64,000 nt of DNA from Motilimonas eburnea. GTDB lineage: Bacteria > Pseudomonadota > Gammaproteobacteria > Enterobacterales > CBDFNC01. The stretch spans positions 96,714 through 160,713 of the forward strand of contig NZ_JAIMJB010000011.1 in assembly GCF_021295345.1 (NCBI RefSeq), in the 5' to 3' direction. Made by a program: the position numbers and the translations under genes. The notes under the pieces were generated by a model, which ran no database searches, was not told the DNA's origin, and saw nothing but the letters and a program-made list of their open reading frames with translations. Below are positions 47,807-63,204 of this stretch, piece by piece. Every line of letters starts with the position of its first letter. Position 1 is the first letter of the stretch.

Positions 47807-48310
47807 ATGGCAATCAGACTCGAAGACAAAAAAGCAATTGTTGCTGAAGTCAACGAAGCTGCCCAGGCTGCCCTATCTGCTGTAGTTGCTGACTCACGTG
47901 GCGTTACAGTAGGTAAGATGACTAGTTTACGTGCGCAAGCGCGTGCTGCTGGTGTTACATTACGTGTTGTACGTAATACACTAGCTCGCCGTGCTGTTGA
48001 AGGTACTTCTTTTGAGTGTCTTCAAGAAGTGTTCACTGGTCCTACTTTGATTGCATTCTCTCTAGAGCACCCAGGTGCAGCAGCGCGTCTTCTAAAAGAC
48101 TTCGCTAAAGAAGAGAAGAAATTCGAAGTTAAAGGGTTAGCCTTTGAGGGTGAATTCATCCCTGCAGAGCAAATTGACCGCTTAGCGAAACTACCAACTT
48201 ACGACGAAGCTATTGCACAGCTAATGATGACGATGAAAGAAGCGTCTGCTGGCAAACTTGTACGTACTCTGGCAGCACTTCGCGAACAGAAAGAGCAAGA
48301 AGCAGCTTAA
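47807..48310 (+). CDS. rplJ: 50S ribosomal protein L10
   Basis: 167 residues starting [12 protein letters not shown], with [11 protein letters not shown] and a C-terminal helix that binds L7/L12 dimers. It is the base of the ribosomal stalk. The upstream extension of the ORF to 47687 runs through the leader and is rejected; CAGGAG stands before the ATG at 47807. Confidence 0.96.
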   Translation: MAIRLEDKKAIVAEVNEAAQAALSAVVADSRGVTVGKMTSLRAQARAAGVTLRVVRNTLARRAVEGTSFECLQEVFTGPTLIAFSLEHPGAAARLLKDFAKEEKKFEVKGLAFEGEFIPAEQIDRLAKLPTYDEAIAQLMMTMKEASAGKLVRTLAALREQKEQEAA

Positions 48311-48358
48311 TCAGCTTGCTTATTTTTAAAAATTTCAAATATTTAGGAAATTTGAGTC

Positions 48359-48727
48359 ATGTCTATCACTAAAGACCAAATCTTAGAAGCAGTTGCAGCT
48401 ATGTCTGTAATGGAAGTTGTTGAACTAGTTGAAGCAATGGAAGAGAAATTCGGCGTATCTGCTGCAGCAGCAGTAGTAGCTGGCGGCGGCGACGCTGGCG
48501 GTGCAGCTGAAGAGCAAACAGAATTCACAGTAATTCTTAAGTCTGCTGGTGCTAACAAAGTTGCTGCTATCAAAGCAGTACGTGGCGCTACAGGTCTAGG
48601 CCTGAAAGAAGCTAAAGCTGTAGTTGATGGTGCTCCAGCACCAATCAAAGAAGGTGTTGACAAAGCTGAAGCTGAAGCCCTAAAAGCGGCTCTAGAAGAA
48701 GCTGGTGCTGAAGTTGAACTTAAGTAA
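48359..48727 (+). CDS. rplL: 50S ribosomal protein L7/L12
   Basis: 122 residues: N-terminal dimer helix ([11 protein letters not shown]), Ala/Gly hinge ([10 protein letters not shown]), and a C-terminal domain with [11 protein letters not shown]. It recruits translational GTPases. TTTAGG precedes the ATG. Confidence 0.97.
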   Translation: MSITKDQILEAVAAMSVMEVVELVEAMEEKFGVSAAAAVVAGGGDAGGAAEEQTEFTVILKSAGANKVAAIKAVRGATGLGLKEAKAVVDGAPAPIKEGVDKAEAEALKAALEEAGAEVELK

Positions 48728-48763
48728 TCTATTATTAGATTACTAGTCGATTATTCGGCTAGA

Positions 48764-48792
48764 GGCTGGTGCTTAATGGCACCGGCCTTTTT
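48764..48792 (+). terminator. Attenuator between rplL and rpoB
   Basis: GGCTGGTGC (48764-48772) with GCACCGGCC (48779-48787), one G-T pair, six-base loop and T5. A partial terminator at this place is known in E. coli and sets the ratio of ribosomal protein to polymerase. No new promoter was obvious before rpoB. Confidence 0.7.
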
Positions 48793-48945
48793 GCGCTATA
48801 GGAATAGTTGAAATTTCGTCTCGTTTGTTCGACTATGCTAAAGCCTAAATGTGTTGTTTAACATTTAGCACTACAAAACGATACAACTAAGATCTGTCCC
48901 ACGGTTGGACAGAGTGGGTCACTTATCAGCGAGCTGAGGAACCAT

Positions 48946-51900
48946 ATGGTTTACTCTTATACAGAGAAAAAACGTATTCGTAAGGACTTTGGTAAGCGTC
49001 CGCAGGTTATTGAGACTCCTTACCTATTGTCTATCCAGCTTGATTCGTTTAAACGTTTCATCAACGTTGATCCTGAAGGCGAAGTTGGACTAGAAGCTGC
49101 ATTTCGTAGCGTATTTCCGATCAAGAGCTATTCTGGTACATCGGAATTACAATATGTGAGTTTCCGCTTAGGCGAACCTGTGTTTGACGTGAAAGAATGT
49201 CAAATCCGTGGTGTTACATATTCCGCCCCCCTTCGAGTCAAGCTACGTCTAGTGCTTTATGATAGAGACGCACCAGCGGGCACTGTAAAGGATATTAAAG
49301 AGCAAGAAGTGTACATGGGTGAAATGCCACTCATGACAGAGAACGGTACTTTCGTTATCAATGGTACTGAGCGCGTAATAGTATCTCAGCTACATCGTTC
49401 TCCGGGTGTCTTCTTCGACCATGACAAGGGTAAAACCCATAGCTCTGGTAAAGTTCTTTATAATGCTCGAGTTATTCCTTACCGTGGATCTTGGTTAGAT
49501 TTTGAGTTCGATCCAAAAGACAACCTATTTGTCCGTATTGACCGTCGTCGTAAACTACCAAGTACGATCATTCTTCGTGCCTTAGAGTACAGCACGGAAG
49601 AAATCTTGGATATGTTCTTCGAGAAAGTACATTTCGAGATCAAAGACGGTAAATTAACGTTAGATCTGATCGCTGATCGTCTACGTGGTGAAGTCGCAAC
49701 CTTCGATATTATGGTTGATGGCGAAGTACTGGTAGAAACCGGTCGCCGTATCACTGCACGCCATATTCGCGAGTTGCAGAAAAAAGACGTTAAGCGCTTA
49801 GAAGTGCCAGCTGAGTACATCGTCGGTAAAGTGGCAGCAAAAGATTACATCAATGCTGAAACTGGCGAAGTTATCGTACCTGCGAACACTGAGCTAACCC
49901 TTGAAATGGTTGCTGAAATGTCACTGGCTGGCATTAAAGAGTTTGAAACGCTTTACACGAGCGAATTAGACAGCGGTGCATACATTTCAAATACCCTACG
50001 CATTGATGCTTCGACTAACCGTCTTGAAGCGCTCGTAGAAATTTATCGCATGATGCGTCCTGGTGAGCCACCAACGCGTGATGCAGCTGAAGCCTTATTT
50101 GAAAACCTGTTCTTCAATGACGATCGTTACGACCTATCTAAAGTAGGCCGTATGAAGTTTAACCGTCGTGTTGATTTTGAAGACGAGCAAGGCGCAGGCA
50201 CATTAAGCAAAGAAGATATTGTTGCGGTCATGAAGACCTTGATCAATATCCGCGATGGTAAAGGCGAAGTGGACGATATCGATCACTTAGGCAACCGTCG
50301 TATCCGTTGTGTTGGTGAAATGGCTGAAAACCAATTCCGTGTTGGCCTTGTTCGCGTAGAACGTGCCGTGCGTGAGCGTCTGTCACTGGGTGATCTAGAC
50401 GCGGTAATGCCACAAGATCTGATCAACGCTAAACCGATCTCGGCCGCTGTGAAAGAATTCTTTGGTTCTTCTCAGTTGTCACAATTTATGGACCAAAACA
50501 ACCCGCTATCAGAAGTCACGCACAAGCGTCGTATTTCTGCATTAGGTCCAGGTGGTCTAACACGTGAACGTGCAGGCTTTGAAGTGCGCGACGTACATCC
50601 GACCCACTACGGTCGTTTATGTCCGATCGAAACGCCTGAAGGTCCAAACATCGGTCTAATTAACTCGTTATCTACCTTCTCACGTACCAATTCGTATGGT
50701 TTCTTAGAAACACCATACCGTAAAGTGGTTGATGGGGTGATGACCGATGACGTTGAGTACCTGTCGGCAATCGAAGAAGGTAACTATGTTATCGCACAGG
50801 CAAATGCCGCGGTTGACGAAGAAGCTAACTTGATTGATGAGTTGATCCCATGTCGTCACAAAGGTGAATCTACCTTTATGACAGCGGATCAAATTCAATA
50901 CATGGACGTTTCTCCACAGCAGATCATTTCTGTGGCGGCATCGCTTATCCCGTTCCTAGAACACGATGATGCGAACCGTGCATTGATGGGCTCGAACATG
51001 CAACGTCAAGCTGTACCTACGCTAATCGCTGATAAGCCGTTAGTAGGTACCGGTATTGAGAAGCGTATCGCGGTTGACTCTGGTGTTACTGTGGTCGCGA
51101 AACGTGGTGGTGTGGTTGATTACGTGGATGCATCTCGCATCGTAATCAAGGTAAATGAAGAAGAAATGGTACCAGGCGAAGCCGGTATCGACATTTACAA
51201 CCTAAACAAGTACACCCGTTCGAACCAAAACACCTGTATTAACCAACGTCCAACTTGTAAGTTGGGTGAGCCAATTGTTAAAGGTGACGTACTCGCTGAC
51301 GGTCCTTCTACCGACTTGGGTGAATTAGCCCTAGGCCAAAACATGAAGATTGCCTTCATGCCTTGGAACGGTTACAACTTCGAGGACTCGATCACTGTAT
51401 CTGAGCGCGTAGTTAAAGAAGATCGCTTTACCACGATCCACATTCAAGAGCTTTCTTGTATCTCTCGTGATACTAAGTTAGGTCCAGAAGAGATCACAGC
51501 GGACATCCCGAACGTAGGTGAATCAGCCCTAAGCAAACTAGATGAATCTGGTGTTGTTTATGTCGGCGCTGAAGTTAAGCCTGGTGACATCCTAGTGGGT
51601 AAAGTAACACCTAAAGGTGAGACCCAGCTAACCCCAGAAGAGAAGCTACTACGTGCTATCTTCGGTGAGAAAGCGTCGGATGTGAAAGACAGCTCACTAC
51701 GTGTATCTAACTCGGTTTACGGTACGGTTATCGACGTTCAAGTCTTCACGCGTGATGGTGTAGAAAAAGATAAGCGTGCAATCGAAATCGAAGAGATGCA
51801 GCTGAAAGAAGCGAAGAAGGACTTAACCGAAGAGTTTAAGATCCTTGAAGACGGCATCTTCTCTCGTGCTAAGAACCTATTAATTGCAGCAGGCAAATCA

Positions 51901-52977
51901 GAAGAAACCCTGGTTAAGACCTCACGCGATAAGTGGTTTGAAATTGCACTGGCTGACGAAGAAGTACAAAACCAATTAGAACAAATTGGTGAACAGTACG
52001 ACGAATTGAAAGCCGAATTCGACAAGAAATTCGATATCAAGCGTCGCAAGATCATCCAAGGTGATGACCTAGCACCAGGCGTATTGAAGATCGTTAAAGT
52101 TTACCTAGCGGTTAAACGTCGTATTCAACCGGGTGATAAGATGGCGGGTCGTCACGGTAACAAAGGTGTTATCTCGACTATCGTACCTATCGAAGACATG
52201 CCTCATGACGAGCATGGTGAACCGGTTGACATCGTACTAAACCCATTGGGTGTACCGTCACGGATGAACATAGGTCAGGTACTTGAAACCCACTTAGGTC
52301 TTGCGGCCAAAGGGGTGGGCGAGAAAATTGATCGCATGCTTAAAGAGCAGCGTGAAGTTGAAATCGCTAAGTTACGTGAGTTTATCCAGCAGGTTTATGA
52401 TTTAGGTAATACTCGCCAGGAAGTGGATCTAACCACCTTTACCGATGATGAAGTATTACGCTTAGCGCACCATTTACGTAAAGGTCTGCCGACGGCAACA
52501 CCTGCGTTTGATGGCGCCAAAGAAGCAGAAATTAAAGAGCTACTGCGCTTAGCTGATTTACCTGATTCAGGTCAGCTACAGTTGTTCGATGGCCGCACTG
52601 GTAACCCATTCGAGCGTCCAGTGACTGTTGGTTACATGTACATGCTGAAACTTAACCACTTGGTTGATGACAAGATGCATGCGCGTTCTACGGGCTCTTA
52701 CAGCCTAGTAACTCAACAACCTCTGGGTGGTAAAGCTCAGTTCGGTGGTCAACGTTTCGGTGAGATGGAAGTATGGGCACTAGAAGCATACGGTGCCGCT
52801 TATACGCTTCAAGAAATGCTGACGGTGAAGTCAGATGATGTGAACGGTCGTACTAAGATGTATAAGAACATCGTTGACGGCGACCACAGAATGGAACCAG
52901 GCATGCCTGAATCATTCAACGTATTGTTGAAAGAAATCCGTTCTCTAAGCATCAACATCGAGCTAGACGAGAGTTAA
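48946..52977 (+). CDS. rpoB: RNA polymerase beta subunit
   Basis: 1343 residues starting [16 protein letters not shown]. The rifampicin pocket is wild type ([14 protein letters not shown], then [10 protein letters not shown]). Catalytic-core segments such as [15 protein letters not shown] are intact. It forms the polymerase core with RpoC and RpoA. Confidence 0.99.
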   Translation: MVYSYTEKKRIRKDFGKRPQVIETPYLLSIQLDSFKRFINVDPEGEVGLEAAFRSVFPIKSYSGTSELQYVSFRLGEPVFDVKECQIRGVTYSAPLRVKLRLVLYDRDAPAGTVKDIKEQEVYMGEMPLMTENGTFVINGTERVIVSQLHRSPGVFFDHDKGKTHSSGKVLYNARVIPYRGSWLDFEFDPKDNLFVRIDRRRKLPSTIILRALEYSTEEILDMFFEKVHFEIKDGKLTLDLIADRLRGEVATFDIMVDGEVLVETGRRITARHIRELQKKDVKRLEVPAEYIVGKVAAKDYINAETGEVIVPANTELTLEMVAEMSLAGIKEFETLYTSELDSGAYISNTLRIDASTNRLEALVEIYRMMRPGEPPTRDAAEALFENLFFNDDRYDLSKVGRMKFNRRVDFEDEQGAGTLSKEDIVAVMKTLINIRDGKGEVDDIDHLGNRRIRCVGEMAENQFRVGLVRVERAVRERLSLGDLDAVMPQDLINAKPISAAVKEFFGSSQLSQFMDQNNPLSEVTHKRRISALGPGGLTRERAGFEVRDVHPTHYGRLCPIETPEGPNIGLINSLSTFSRTNSYGFLETPYRKVVDGVMTDDVEYLSAIEEGNYVIAQANAAVDEEANLIDELIPCRHKGESTFMTADQIQYMDVSPQQIISVAASLIPFLEHDDANRALMGSNMQRQAVPTLIADKPLVGTGIEKRIAVDSGVTVVAKRGGVVDYVDASRIVIKVNEEEMVPGEAGIDIYNLNKYTRSNQNTCINQRPTCKLGEPIVKGDVLADGPSTDLGELALGQNMKIAFMPWNGYNFEDSITVSERVVKEDRFTTIHIQELSCISRDTKLGPEEITADIPNVGESALSKLDESGVVYVGAEVKPGDILVGKVTPKGETQLTPEEKLLRAIFGEKASDVKDSSLRVSNSVYGTVIDVQVFTRDGVEKDKRAIEIEEMQLKEAKKDLTEEFKILEDGIFSRAKNLLIAAGKSEETLVKTSRDKWFEIALADEEVQNQLEQIGEQYDELKAEFDKKFDIKRRKIIQGDDLAPGVLKIVKVYLAVKRRIQPGDKMAGRHGNKGVISTIVPIEDMPHDEHGEPVDIVLNPLGVPSRMNIGQVLETHLGLAAKGVGEKIDRMLKEQREVEIAKLREFIQQVYDLGNTRQEVDLTTFTDDEVLRLAHHLRKGLPTATPAFDGAKEAEIKELLRLADLPDSGQLQLFDGRTGNPFERPVTVGYMYMLKLNHLVDDKMHARSTGSYSLVTQQPLGGKAQFGGQRFGEMEVWALEAYGAAYTLQEMLTVKSDDVNGRTKMYKNIVDGDHRMEPGMPESFNVLLKEIRSLSINIELDES

Positions 52978-53055
52978 GCAGGGCTTTAGCCTGAAGTGAG
53001 TAAAGCGCTTTCATCGCGAAAGCGCTTTTAGCGTCGTTCCCAGTGGGAGAAAAAC

Positions 53056-57273
<4,218 letters not shown>

Positions 57274-57295
57274 TCATCCAGTTTAGCTCAGTCTT

Positions 57296-57320
57296 AAGGC
57301 ACCTTCGGGTGCCTTTTTTT
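57296..57320 (+). terminator. Terminator after rpoC
   Basis: AAGGCACC (57296-57303), TTCG tetraloop, GGTGCCTT (57308-57315) and a T-run to 57320. Confidence 0.92.
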
Positions 57321-57440
57321 ATGCTTGTTGTATGGCCTGTGTAGTTTGGTATCGAAATAGTAGGCTGATTGCCTTGTCACAATTGGTTCATCTGTGATTG
57401 TTAACTTGAACAAGTAACTTGCTAATAACAGAGAAGCAAT

Positions 57441-58235
57441 ATGGCAAAAGTGATTCACACCTATCGTACGGTTTGGCTTTCTGATGTTCATTTGGGCTTT
57501 AAAGATTGTAAGGCAGAATATCTGATTGAGTTTTTGCAGAACATGCGCTGTGAAAAGCTCATACTGGCAGGCGATATCGTCGACTTTTGGGCGTTGAAAC
57601 GGCAAGCCTATTGGCCTGCGTCGCACATGCAAGTGGTACAATTGCTGTTTGACCTCGCGCGCCAAGGCACCAAAATCATTTATGTTCCCGGTAACCACGA
57701 TGCCGCCATTCGTCAGCTTGGCCAACCCGAGCTAAATTTGGCAGAAATCCATCATCAATACCAGCACACAACCAGCGCCGGTTTGAAGGTGCTGGTGCTG
57801 CATGGGGATGAATTTGATGCCATGGTCTGCTATTCCAAGCTGACGGCGTTCATTGGCGATTTGTCTTATGACCTATTACTGTTTCTAAATCGCCATGTTT
57901 ATCGCTGGCGTAAGCGCCTAGGGCTCAATTACTGGTCACTTGCTGGCTATATTAAAGAGCGGATCCCAAAAGCCAATGTCGCTATTGCTCGGTTTCGTCA
58001 AGCCGCGATCACCTACGCAAAACGCAAACAAGTCGATATGTTAGTTTGTGGCCATATCCACCACCCTGAAGTGGTGTCGGAACAGGGCATTATTTACGCG
58101 AATTTAGGCGATTGGGTCGAAAACTGCAGCGCCTTGGTTGAGGAGCTCGATGGGCGGTTGCACTTGGTTCGCAGCACCGAAAATACCGAGTCTTTGGAGC
58201 GGTTGGAGGAATCCAATTGGTCGGGCGTGGCATAG
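57441..58235 (+). CDS. Metallophosphoesterase, UDP-2,3-diacylglucosamine hydrolase-like
   Basis: 264 residues of the calcineurin-like fold. The metal ligands are all visible: S-D-V-H-L-G (D15, H17), G-D-I-V-D-F-W, P-G-N-H-D-A-A, L-H-G-D-E-F-D, and G-H-I-H-H-P. It resembles LpxH-type enzymes, which cleave UDP-2,3-diacylglucosamine to lipid X in lipid A synthesis, but it is longer than E. coli LpxH (240) and could be an LpxH2-like paralogue. It has its own position between the rpoC terminator and ridA. Confidence 0.78.
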   Translation: MAKVIHTYRTVWLSDVHLGFKDCKAEYLIEFLQNMRCEKLILAGDIVDFWALKRQAYWPASHMQVVQLLFDLARQGTKIIYVPGNHDAAIRQLGQPELNLAEIHHQYQHTTSAGLKVLVLHGDEFDAMVCYSKLTAFIGDLSYDLLLFLNRHVYRWRKRLGLNYWSLAGYIKERIPKANVAIARFRQAAITYAKRKQVDMLVCGHIHHPEVVSEQGIIYANLGDWVENCSALVEELDGRLHLVRSTENTESLERLEESNWSGVA

Positions 58236-58295
58236 CTGCGTTTTGTGTTGGATTAAGTTAAGATACTTGCCTGTTTAATTAACGAGTCCAACCAC

Positions 58296-58679
58296 ATGAC
58301 TAAGCAAATTGTTGCCACTAACGATGCTCCTGCCGCTATCGGCCCCTACTCACAAGCCAATAAACTCGGCGATTTGGTCTTTACTTCGGGTCAAATCCCC
58401 TTGCAGCCCGACACCATGGAAGTGTTGCAAGGTGATGTGACAGCGCAAGCTGAATTAGTAATGAAAAACCTGATGGCAGTATTGGCAGAAGCAGGCGCTG
58501 ACGCGACGACGGTTGTTAAAACGACTTGCTTTCTAAGTGATATGAACGACTTTGTGGCATTTAACGAAGTTTATGGTCGTTACTTCCCAAGCAATGCGCC
58601 AGCACGCAGCTGTGTTGAAGTTGCCCGCCTACCAAAAGACGTATTAGTTGAAGTTGAAGCCATCGCTTACGTTAAATAA
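58296..58679 (+). CDS. ridA: RidA-family enamine/imine deaminase
   Basis: 127 residues. Start I-V-A-T-N-D-A-P-A-A-I-G-P-Y-S-Q-A, F-T-S-G-Q-I-P-L, and the catalytic arginine in A-P-A-R-S-C-V-E-V-A-R-L-P-K, ending V-E-V-E-A-I-A. RidA hydrolyses reactive 2-aminoacrylate-type intermediates made by serine/threonine dehydratase. It is monocistronic in appearance. Confidence 0.92.
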   Translation: MTKQIVATNDAPAAIGPYSQANKLGDLVFTSGQIPLQPDTMEVLQGDVTAQAELVMKNLMAVLAEAGADATTVVKTTCFLSDMNDFVAFNEVYGRYFPSNAPARSCVEVARLPKDVLVEVEAIAYVK

Positions 58680-58717
58680 TCCACCTCGGCCCATTTAACG
58701 AAGAGGTAAGAGGAACC

Positions 58718-59104
58718 ATGCGACTTGCAATATTAGTGAATTCACCCGCCTATGGCACACAAGGCTCAGCAACGGCTTACCGCTTTTGCCAAGCTGCGAT
58801 CACCAAGGGGCATCAGATTGCTGGTGTTTTTTTCTATCAGCAAGGCGTCGCTAATGCCAATGCATTGACCTTGCCTGCCAGTGATGAAACTAACCTGGTG
58901 CAGTTATGGGCCGATTTAGCCAGTCAACACCAATTCCCGTTAGATGTTTGTATTGCTGCGGCCCTTCGGCGCGGGGTCGTTGATGAGGTGAGTGCCCAAG
59001 AACAACGATTACCTGCTAACAACTTAATGGCACCTTTTGCCATGACAGGGCTAGGTCAACTCGCTGAATTAGTCGGCCGTGCTGACCGCTTAGTTCAGTT
59101 CTAG
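58718..59104 (+). CDS. tusD: Sulfur transfer protein TusD
   Basis: 128 residues of the DsrE-like fold. S-P-A-Y-G-T-Q-G-S-A-T-A-Y is the nucleotide-like loop. The sulfur-accepting cysteine lies in V-C-I-A-A-A-L-R-R-G-V-V-D-E, as in E. coli TusD Cys78. It works in TusBCD, which relays persulfide sulfur from TusA to TusE/MnmA for 2-thiouridine in tRNA. AAGAGGAACC precedes the ATG. Confidence 0.95.
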   Translation: MRLAILVNSPAYGTQGSATAYRFCQAAITKGHQIAGVFFYQQGVANANALTLPASDETNLVQLWADLASQHQFPLDVCIAAALRRGVVDEVSAQEQRLPANNLMAPFAMTGLGQLAELVGRADRLVQF

Positions 59105-59129
59105 CTTGACCCTAAAATCTGAGAAACCT

Positions 59130-59483
59130 ATGAAACTTGCTATCCTCAATACTCAAGCGCCCCATGGTAATGCTAATGCGAGAGAATCCCTTGATGCGGT
59201 TCTCGCCTTGTCGGCATTCACTGAGCAGCTAACCGTATTGTTCAGCGGCGATGGCGTATATCAATTGCAACCTAACCAGCAGCCGCAGGCTATCATGCAG
59301 CGCCACATTGAGCCCATGTTTAAGCTACTGGACTTGTACGATGTTGAGTCGGTTTTTGTGTCACTAGAAGACTGTCAACAACGTCACCTTGATCCTACCC
59401 AGTTGGCAATCCCAGTGACAGCGTTATCGGCGAGCGACTTTAATCAGGTGTTACAGCAACAACAATACCTGATCAAATTTTAG
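59130..59483 (+). CDS. tusC: Sulfur transfer protein TusC
   Basis: 117 residues, M-K-L-A-I-L-N-T-Q-A-P-H-G, DsrF-like with G-D-G-V-Y-Q-L. The ATG at 59130 is preferred over a TTG at 59106. It lies between tusD and tusB as a subunit of the TusBCD hexamer. Confidence 0.92.
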   Translation: MKLAILNTQAPHGNANARESLDAVLALSAFTEQLTVLFSGDGVYQLQPNQQPQAIMQRHIEPMFKLLDLYDVESVFVSLEDCQQRHLDPTQLAIPVTALSASDFNQVLQQQQYLIKF

Positions 59484-59491
59484 GAGCAGCC

Positions 59492-59782
59492 ATGATTTTA
59501 CATACTGTTAAACAATCACCCCATAGTGATCTGAGCCTTAGTCAAGCTTTAGCAAAGATGGGCCCGCAAGATGTGTTATTGCTACTTGAAAATGCGGTCC
59601 TTGCCATTGCTGGTCAGCACCCTTGGGAGTCTGAACTGGCGGCCCTCGCCAAGCAAGGCCGTTTATATTTGATTAAAGCAGACTTAGATGCCCGTGGTAT
59701 TACCGCAGGTTACGGCCATGTTATCGATTACCCGGATTTTGTTGAGTTAGTGGTGGAAGCCGACACTAGCCTAGCTTGGTAA
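59492..59782 (+). CDS. tusB: Sulfur transfer protein TusB
   Basis: 96 residues, start M-I-L-H-T-V-K-Q-S-P, DsrH-like, with D-V-L-L-L-L-E-N-A-V. AGGAGC before the ATG. The tusDCB-rpsL order is the same as E. coli tusDCB upstream of the str operon, although here a new promoter separates them. Confidence 0.92.
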   Translation: MILHTVKQSPHSDLSLSQALAKMGPQDVLLLLENAVLAIAGQHPWESELAALAKQGRLYLIKADLDARGITAGYGHVIDYPDFVELVVEADTSLAW

Positions 59783-59886
59783 TAGCAGTCTATGTAAGGC
59801 TGTTATCAGGCCCGTGCGTGATGGGGTAAATCTCGGCTCAAAGGAAAGCCAAGGCAAAATGGTTTACTTTATGAGCAGAGTTGTCC

Positions 59887-59915
59887 TTGACACACCTTAA
59901 CAAGGGTAATAAAAT
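59887..59915 (+). promoter_or_regulatory. str operon promoter
   Basis: TTGACA (59887-59892), 17-bp spacer, TAAAAT (59910-59915). Both hexamers are near consensus. The leader to rpsL is about 55 nt. Confidence 0.82.
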
Positions 59916-59922
59916 TTCGCGT

Positions 59923-59945
59923 CCCCAGTTTTGGGGCCGATTTTT
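59923..59945 (+). promoter_or_regulatory. Leader hairpin before rpsL
   Basis: CCCCA (59923-59927), GTTT loop, TGGGG (59932-59936), then CCGA and T5. It begins almost at the start site, so it is either a 5'-stabilising hairpin or a weak attenuator. Confidence 0.45.
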
Positions 59946-59976
59946 CACGTTATATAAGTATCAGGAGCTATTTTTA

Positions 59977-60351
59977 ATGGCAACAATTTCACAGCTGGTT
60001 CGCAAACCACGTAAAGCACCGGTTAAAAAAACCAACGTGCCTGCGCTGCAAGCGTGCCCACAAAGACGTGGTGTATGTACTCGCGTATATACTACTACTC
60101 CTAAAAAACCTAACTCGGCACTACGTAAAGTTGCTCGTGTTCGTTTAACTAACGGCTTCGAAGTAACTTCTTACATCGGTGGTGAAGGTCACAACCTACA
60201 AGAGCACAGCGTAATCCTAATTCGCGGTGGTCGTGTAAAAGACTTACCGGGTGTTCGTTACCACACAGTACGTGGTGCACTAGATACTTCTGGTGTAACT
60301 GCACGCCGTCAAGGTCGTTCTAAGTACGGTGCTAAACGTCCTAAGGGTTAA
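59977..60351 (+). CDS. rpsL: 30S ribosomal protein S12
   Basis: 124 residues starting [12 protein letters not shown]. Residue 43 is lysine (K-K-P-N-S-A-L-R-K) and residue 88 is lysine (G-G-R-V-K-D-L-P-G), the wild-type, streptomycin-sensitive state. S12 monitors codon-anticodon pairing. The ORF is open upstream to 59881 but overlaps the promoter; CAGGAG supports 59977. Confidence 0.97.
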   Translation: MATISQLVRKPRKAPVKKTNVPALQACPQRRGVCTRVYTTTPKKPNSALRKVARVRLTNGFEVTSYIGGEGHNLQEHSVILIRGGRVKDLPGVRYHTVRGALDTSGVTARRQGRSKYGAKRPKG

Positions 60352-60377
60352 TGGTTCTTCGTAAAGTAAGGCCAAGC

Positions 60378-60425
60378 ATAAACAATTTTAATTAATCGTT
60401 TATAAACAATTTTAAATAATCGTTT
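60378..60425 (+). repeat. Tandem 24-bp duplication between rpsL and rpsG
   Basis: Two adjacent 24-bp units (60378-60401 and 60402-60425), ATAAACAATTTTAA followed by T or A, then TAATCGTTT, differ at one base only. They lie in the intercistronic gap where S7 regulates translation in E. coli. Confidence 0.9.
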
Positions 60426-60432
60426 TGGGTAA

Positions 60433-60930
<498 letters not shown>

Positions 60931-60936
60931 TATTAT

Positions 60937-61000
60937 GGCGTGGCTAGTAGGCCACGCCGTTAGTTGTTATCTGAAGAAACGCTTAGTTGTTAAGCGTTTC
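60937..61000 (+). other. Two consecutive hairpins between rpsG and fusA
   Basis: Stem 1 is GGCGTGGC (60937-60944) with GCCACGCC (60951-60958). Stem 2 is GAAACGCTTA (60976-60985) with TAAGCGTTTC (60991-61000). Both are perfect. Stem 2 is followed by only TTTAG, so these look more like processing or mRNA-stabilising structures than a full terminator. Confidence 0.7.
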
Positions 61001-61020
61001 TTTAGTTAAGAGGAAATATT

Positions 61021-63114
61021 GTGGCTCGTACAACTCCCTTAGAGCGTTACCGAAATATTGGTATTTGTGCTCATGTTGACGCAGGCAAAACTACCACTAC
61101 TGAACGCGTGCTTTTTTACACCGGCTTATCTCACAAAATTGGTGAGGTACATGACGGTGCTGCCACCATGGACTGGATGGAACAAGAGCAAGAGCGTGGT
61201 ATCACTATCACTTCTGCTGCCACCACCACCTTCTGGCGTGGTATGGAAGCGCAATTCGACGAACATCGCATTAACATCATTGATACCCCTGGACACGTAG
61301 ACTTCACCATTGAAGTTGAGCGTTCTTTGCGTGTACTCGATGGGGCGGTGGTTGTGTTTTGTGGCTCCTCAGGTGTTGAACCTCAATCAGAGACAGTATG
61401 GCGTCAAGCTGACAAATACGAAGTGCCTCGCATGGTATTTGTGAACAAGATGGACCGTGCAGGGGCTAACTTTGAGCGTGTTGTGGACCAAATCCGCGAT
61501 CGTTTGGGTGCCAACTGTGTTCCGATCCAACTTAATATTGGTGCCGAAGAAGAGTTTCGTGGTGTTATCGACTTAATTAAAATGAAGGCGATTAACTGGA
61601 ACGAAGCCGATCAGGGCATGACCTTTGAATATGCAGATATCCCGGCCGATCTACAAGATCAGGCAGAGGAAATGCGTGAATTCATGGTTGAAAGTGCCGC
61701 TGAAGCCTCTGATGAGCTGATGGAAAAGTACCTTGAAGAAGGTGAACTGTCAGAACAAGACATCAAAGCAGGCCTGCGCAAACGCACCATTAATAATGAA
61801 ATCGTTTTAGCTTGCTGTGGTAGTGCCTTCAAAAACAAAGGCGTACAAGCCGTATTGGATGCAGTAGTGGAATACCTACCTGCGCCCAACCAAGTTAAAG
61901 CCATCACAGGTGTTGATGAGCAAGAAAACGAAGTCAGCCGACAATCGTCTGACGATGAACCTTTTGCAGCCTTAGCATTTAAGATTGCCACCGACCCCTT
62001 TGTGGGCACGCTGACTTTTTTACGTGTCTATTCGGGTGTCGTAAATACAGGTGATGCTGTTTACAACTCGGTCAAGCAAAAGCGTGAGCGTTTTGGTCGT
62101 ATCGTGCAAATGCACGCCAATGACCGTAAAGAATTGAAAGAAGTCCGTGCGGGCGACATAGCAGCTGCGATAGGGCTAAAAGATGTCACTACCGGTGACA
62201 CGCTATGTGATATGGATAATAAAGTTATCCTTGAACGCATGGAGTTTCCTGAGCCAGTGATTCAAATCGCGGTTGAGCCAAAAACCAAGGCCGACCAAGA
62301 GAAGATGGCCATTGCGTTACAAAAGTTAGCGGCTGAAGATCCTTCATTCCGTGTGGAAACTGACGAAGAGTCTGCACAAACCTTGATTTCTGGTATGGGT
62401 GAACTACACCTAGATATCATCGTAGACCGAATGAAGCGTGAGTTCAGTGTTGACTGTAACGTCGGTAAACCTCAAGTTGCTTACCGTGAAGCCATTCGCA
62501 AGGCGGTAGAAGTTGAGGGCAAATTCATTCGTCAATCAGGTGGTCGTGGTCAATACGGTCATGTTTGGTTGAAGATGGAGCCGTTAGAGCCAGGTTCGGG
62601 TTACGAATTTGTCAACGAAATCGTGGGCGGTGTGGTACCAAAAGACTACATTCCTGCCGTTGATAAAGGCTGTAAAGAACAAATGGACCAAGGGGTATTA
62701 GCTGGGTTCCCTATGCTAGATGTCAAAGTCACCCTGTTTGATGGTTCATTCCACGATGTTGACTCCAATGAAATGGCGTTTAAGATCGCTGGAGCAATGG
62801 GCTTTAGAGCGGGTGCGCTAAAAGCAGATCCTGTTATTCTAGAGCCGATGATGAAGGTTGAAGTGACCACCCCTGAAGACTGGATGGGCGATGTAGTTGG
62901 TGACTTGAATCGTCGTCGCGGTATGATTGAAGGCATGGATGAAGGTCCAGCTGGTCTAAAAATCATCCGAGCTAAGGTTCCGTTAGCAGAAATGTTCGGT
63001 TATGCTACCGATGTGCGTTCTGCCACACAGGGCCGCGCTTCGTACTCGATGGAATTCAAAGAGTACAATGAAGCACCTAAAAACATCGCTGACGCTATCA
63101 TTGAAGCGAAGTAA
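61021..63114 (+). CDS. fusA: Elongation factor G
   Basis: 697 residues, GTG start after AGAGG. G1 [28 protein letters not shown], then domains II-V with G-Q-Y-G-H-V in domain IV. Catalyses ribosomal translocation and, with RRF, recycling. Last-but-one gene of the str operon. Confidence 0.98.
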   Translation: MARTTPLERYRNIGICAHVDAGKTTTTERVLFYTGLSHKIGEVHDGAATMDWMEQEQERGITITSAATTTFWRGMEAQFDEHRINIIDTPGHVDFTIEVERSLRVLDGAVVVFCGSSGVEPQSETVWRQADKYEVPRMVFVNKMDRAGANFERVVDQIRDRLGANCVPIQLNIGAEEEFRGVIDLIKMKAINWNEADQGMTFEYADIPADLQDQAEEMREFMVESAAEASDELMEKYLEEGELSEQDIKAGLRKRTINNEIVLACCGSAFKNKGVQAVLDAVVEYLPAPNQVKAITGVDEQENEVSRQSSDDEPFAALAFKIATDPFVGTLTFLRVYSGVVNTGDAVYNSVKQKRERFGRIVQMHANDRKELKEVRAGDIAAAIGLKDVTTGDTLCDMDNKVILERMEFPEPVIQIAVEPKTKADQEKMAIALQKLAAEDPSFRVETDEESAQTLISGMGELHLDIIVDRMKREFSVDCNVGKPQVAYREAIRKAVEVEGKFIRQSGGRGQYGHVWLKMEPLEPGSGYEFVNEIVGGVVPKDYIPAVDKGCKEQMDQGVLAGFPMLDVKVTLFDGSFHDVDSNEMAFKIAGAMGFRAGALKADPVILEPMMKVEVTTPEDWMGDVVGDLNRRRGMIEGMDEGPAGLKIIRAKVPLAEMFGYATDVRSATQGRASYSMEFKEYNEAPKNIADAIIEAK

Positions 63115-63204
63115 TCGGAGAGGGGAATCGTCCCATCTCTGTTTAATGTAATTTTGATGGTCCATAACAAATGGGCTAACACTTAGATAAAGAAGGTACA
63201 CGTC

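Noticed and set aside
49479..49820. Minus-strand 113-codon ORF inside rpoB.
   Set aside because: Shadow of a strongly conserved coding frame, no ribosome site or family.
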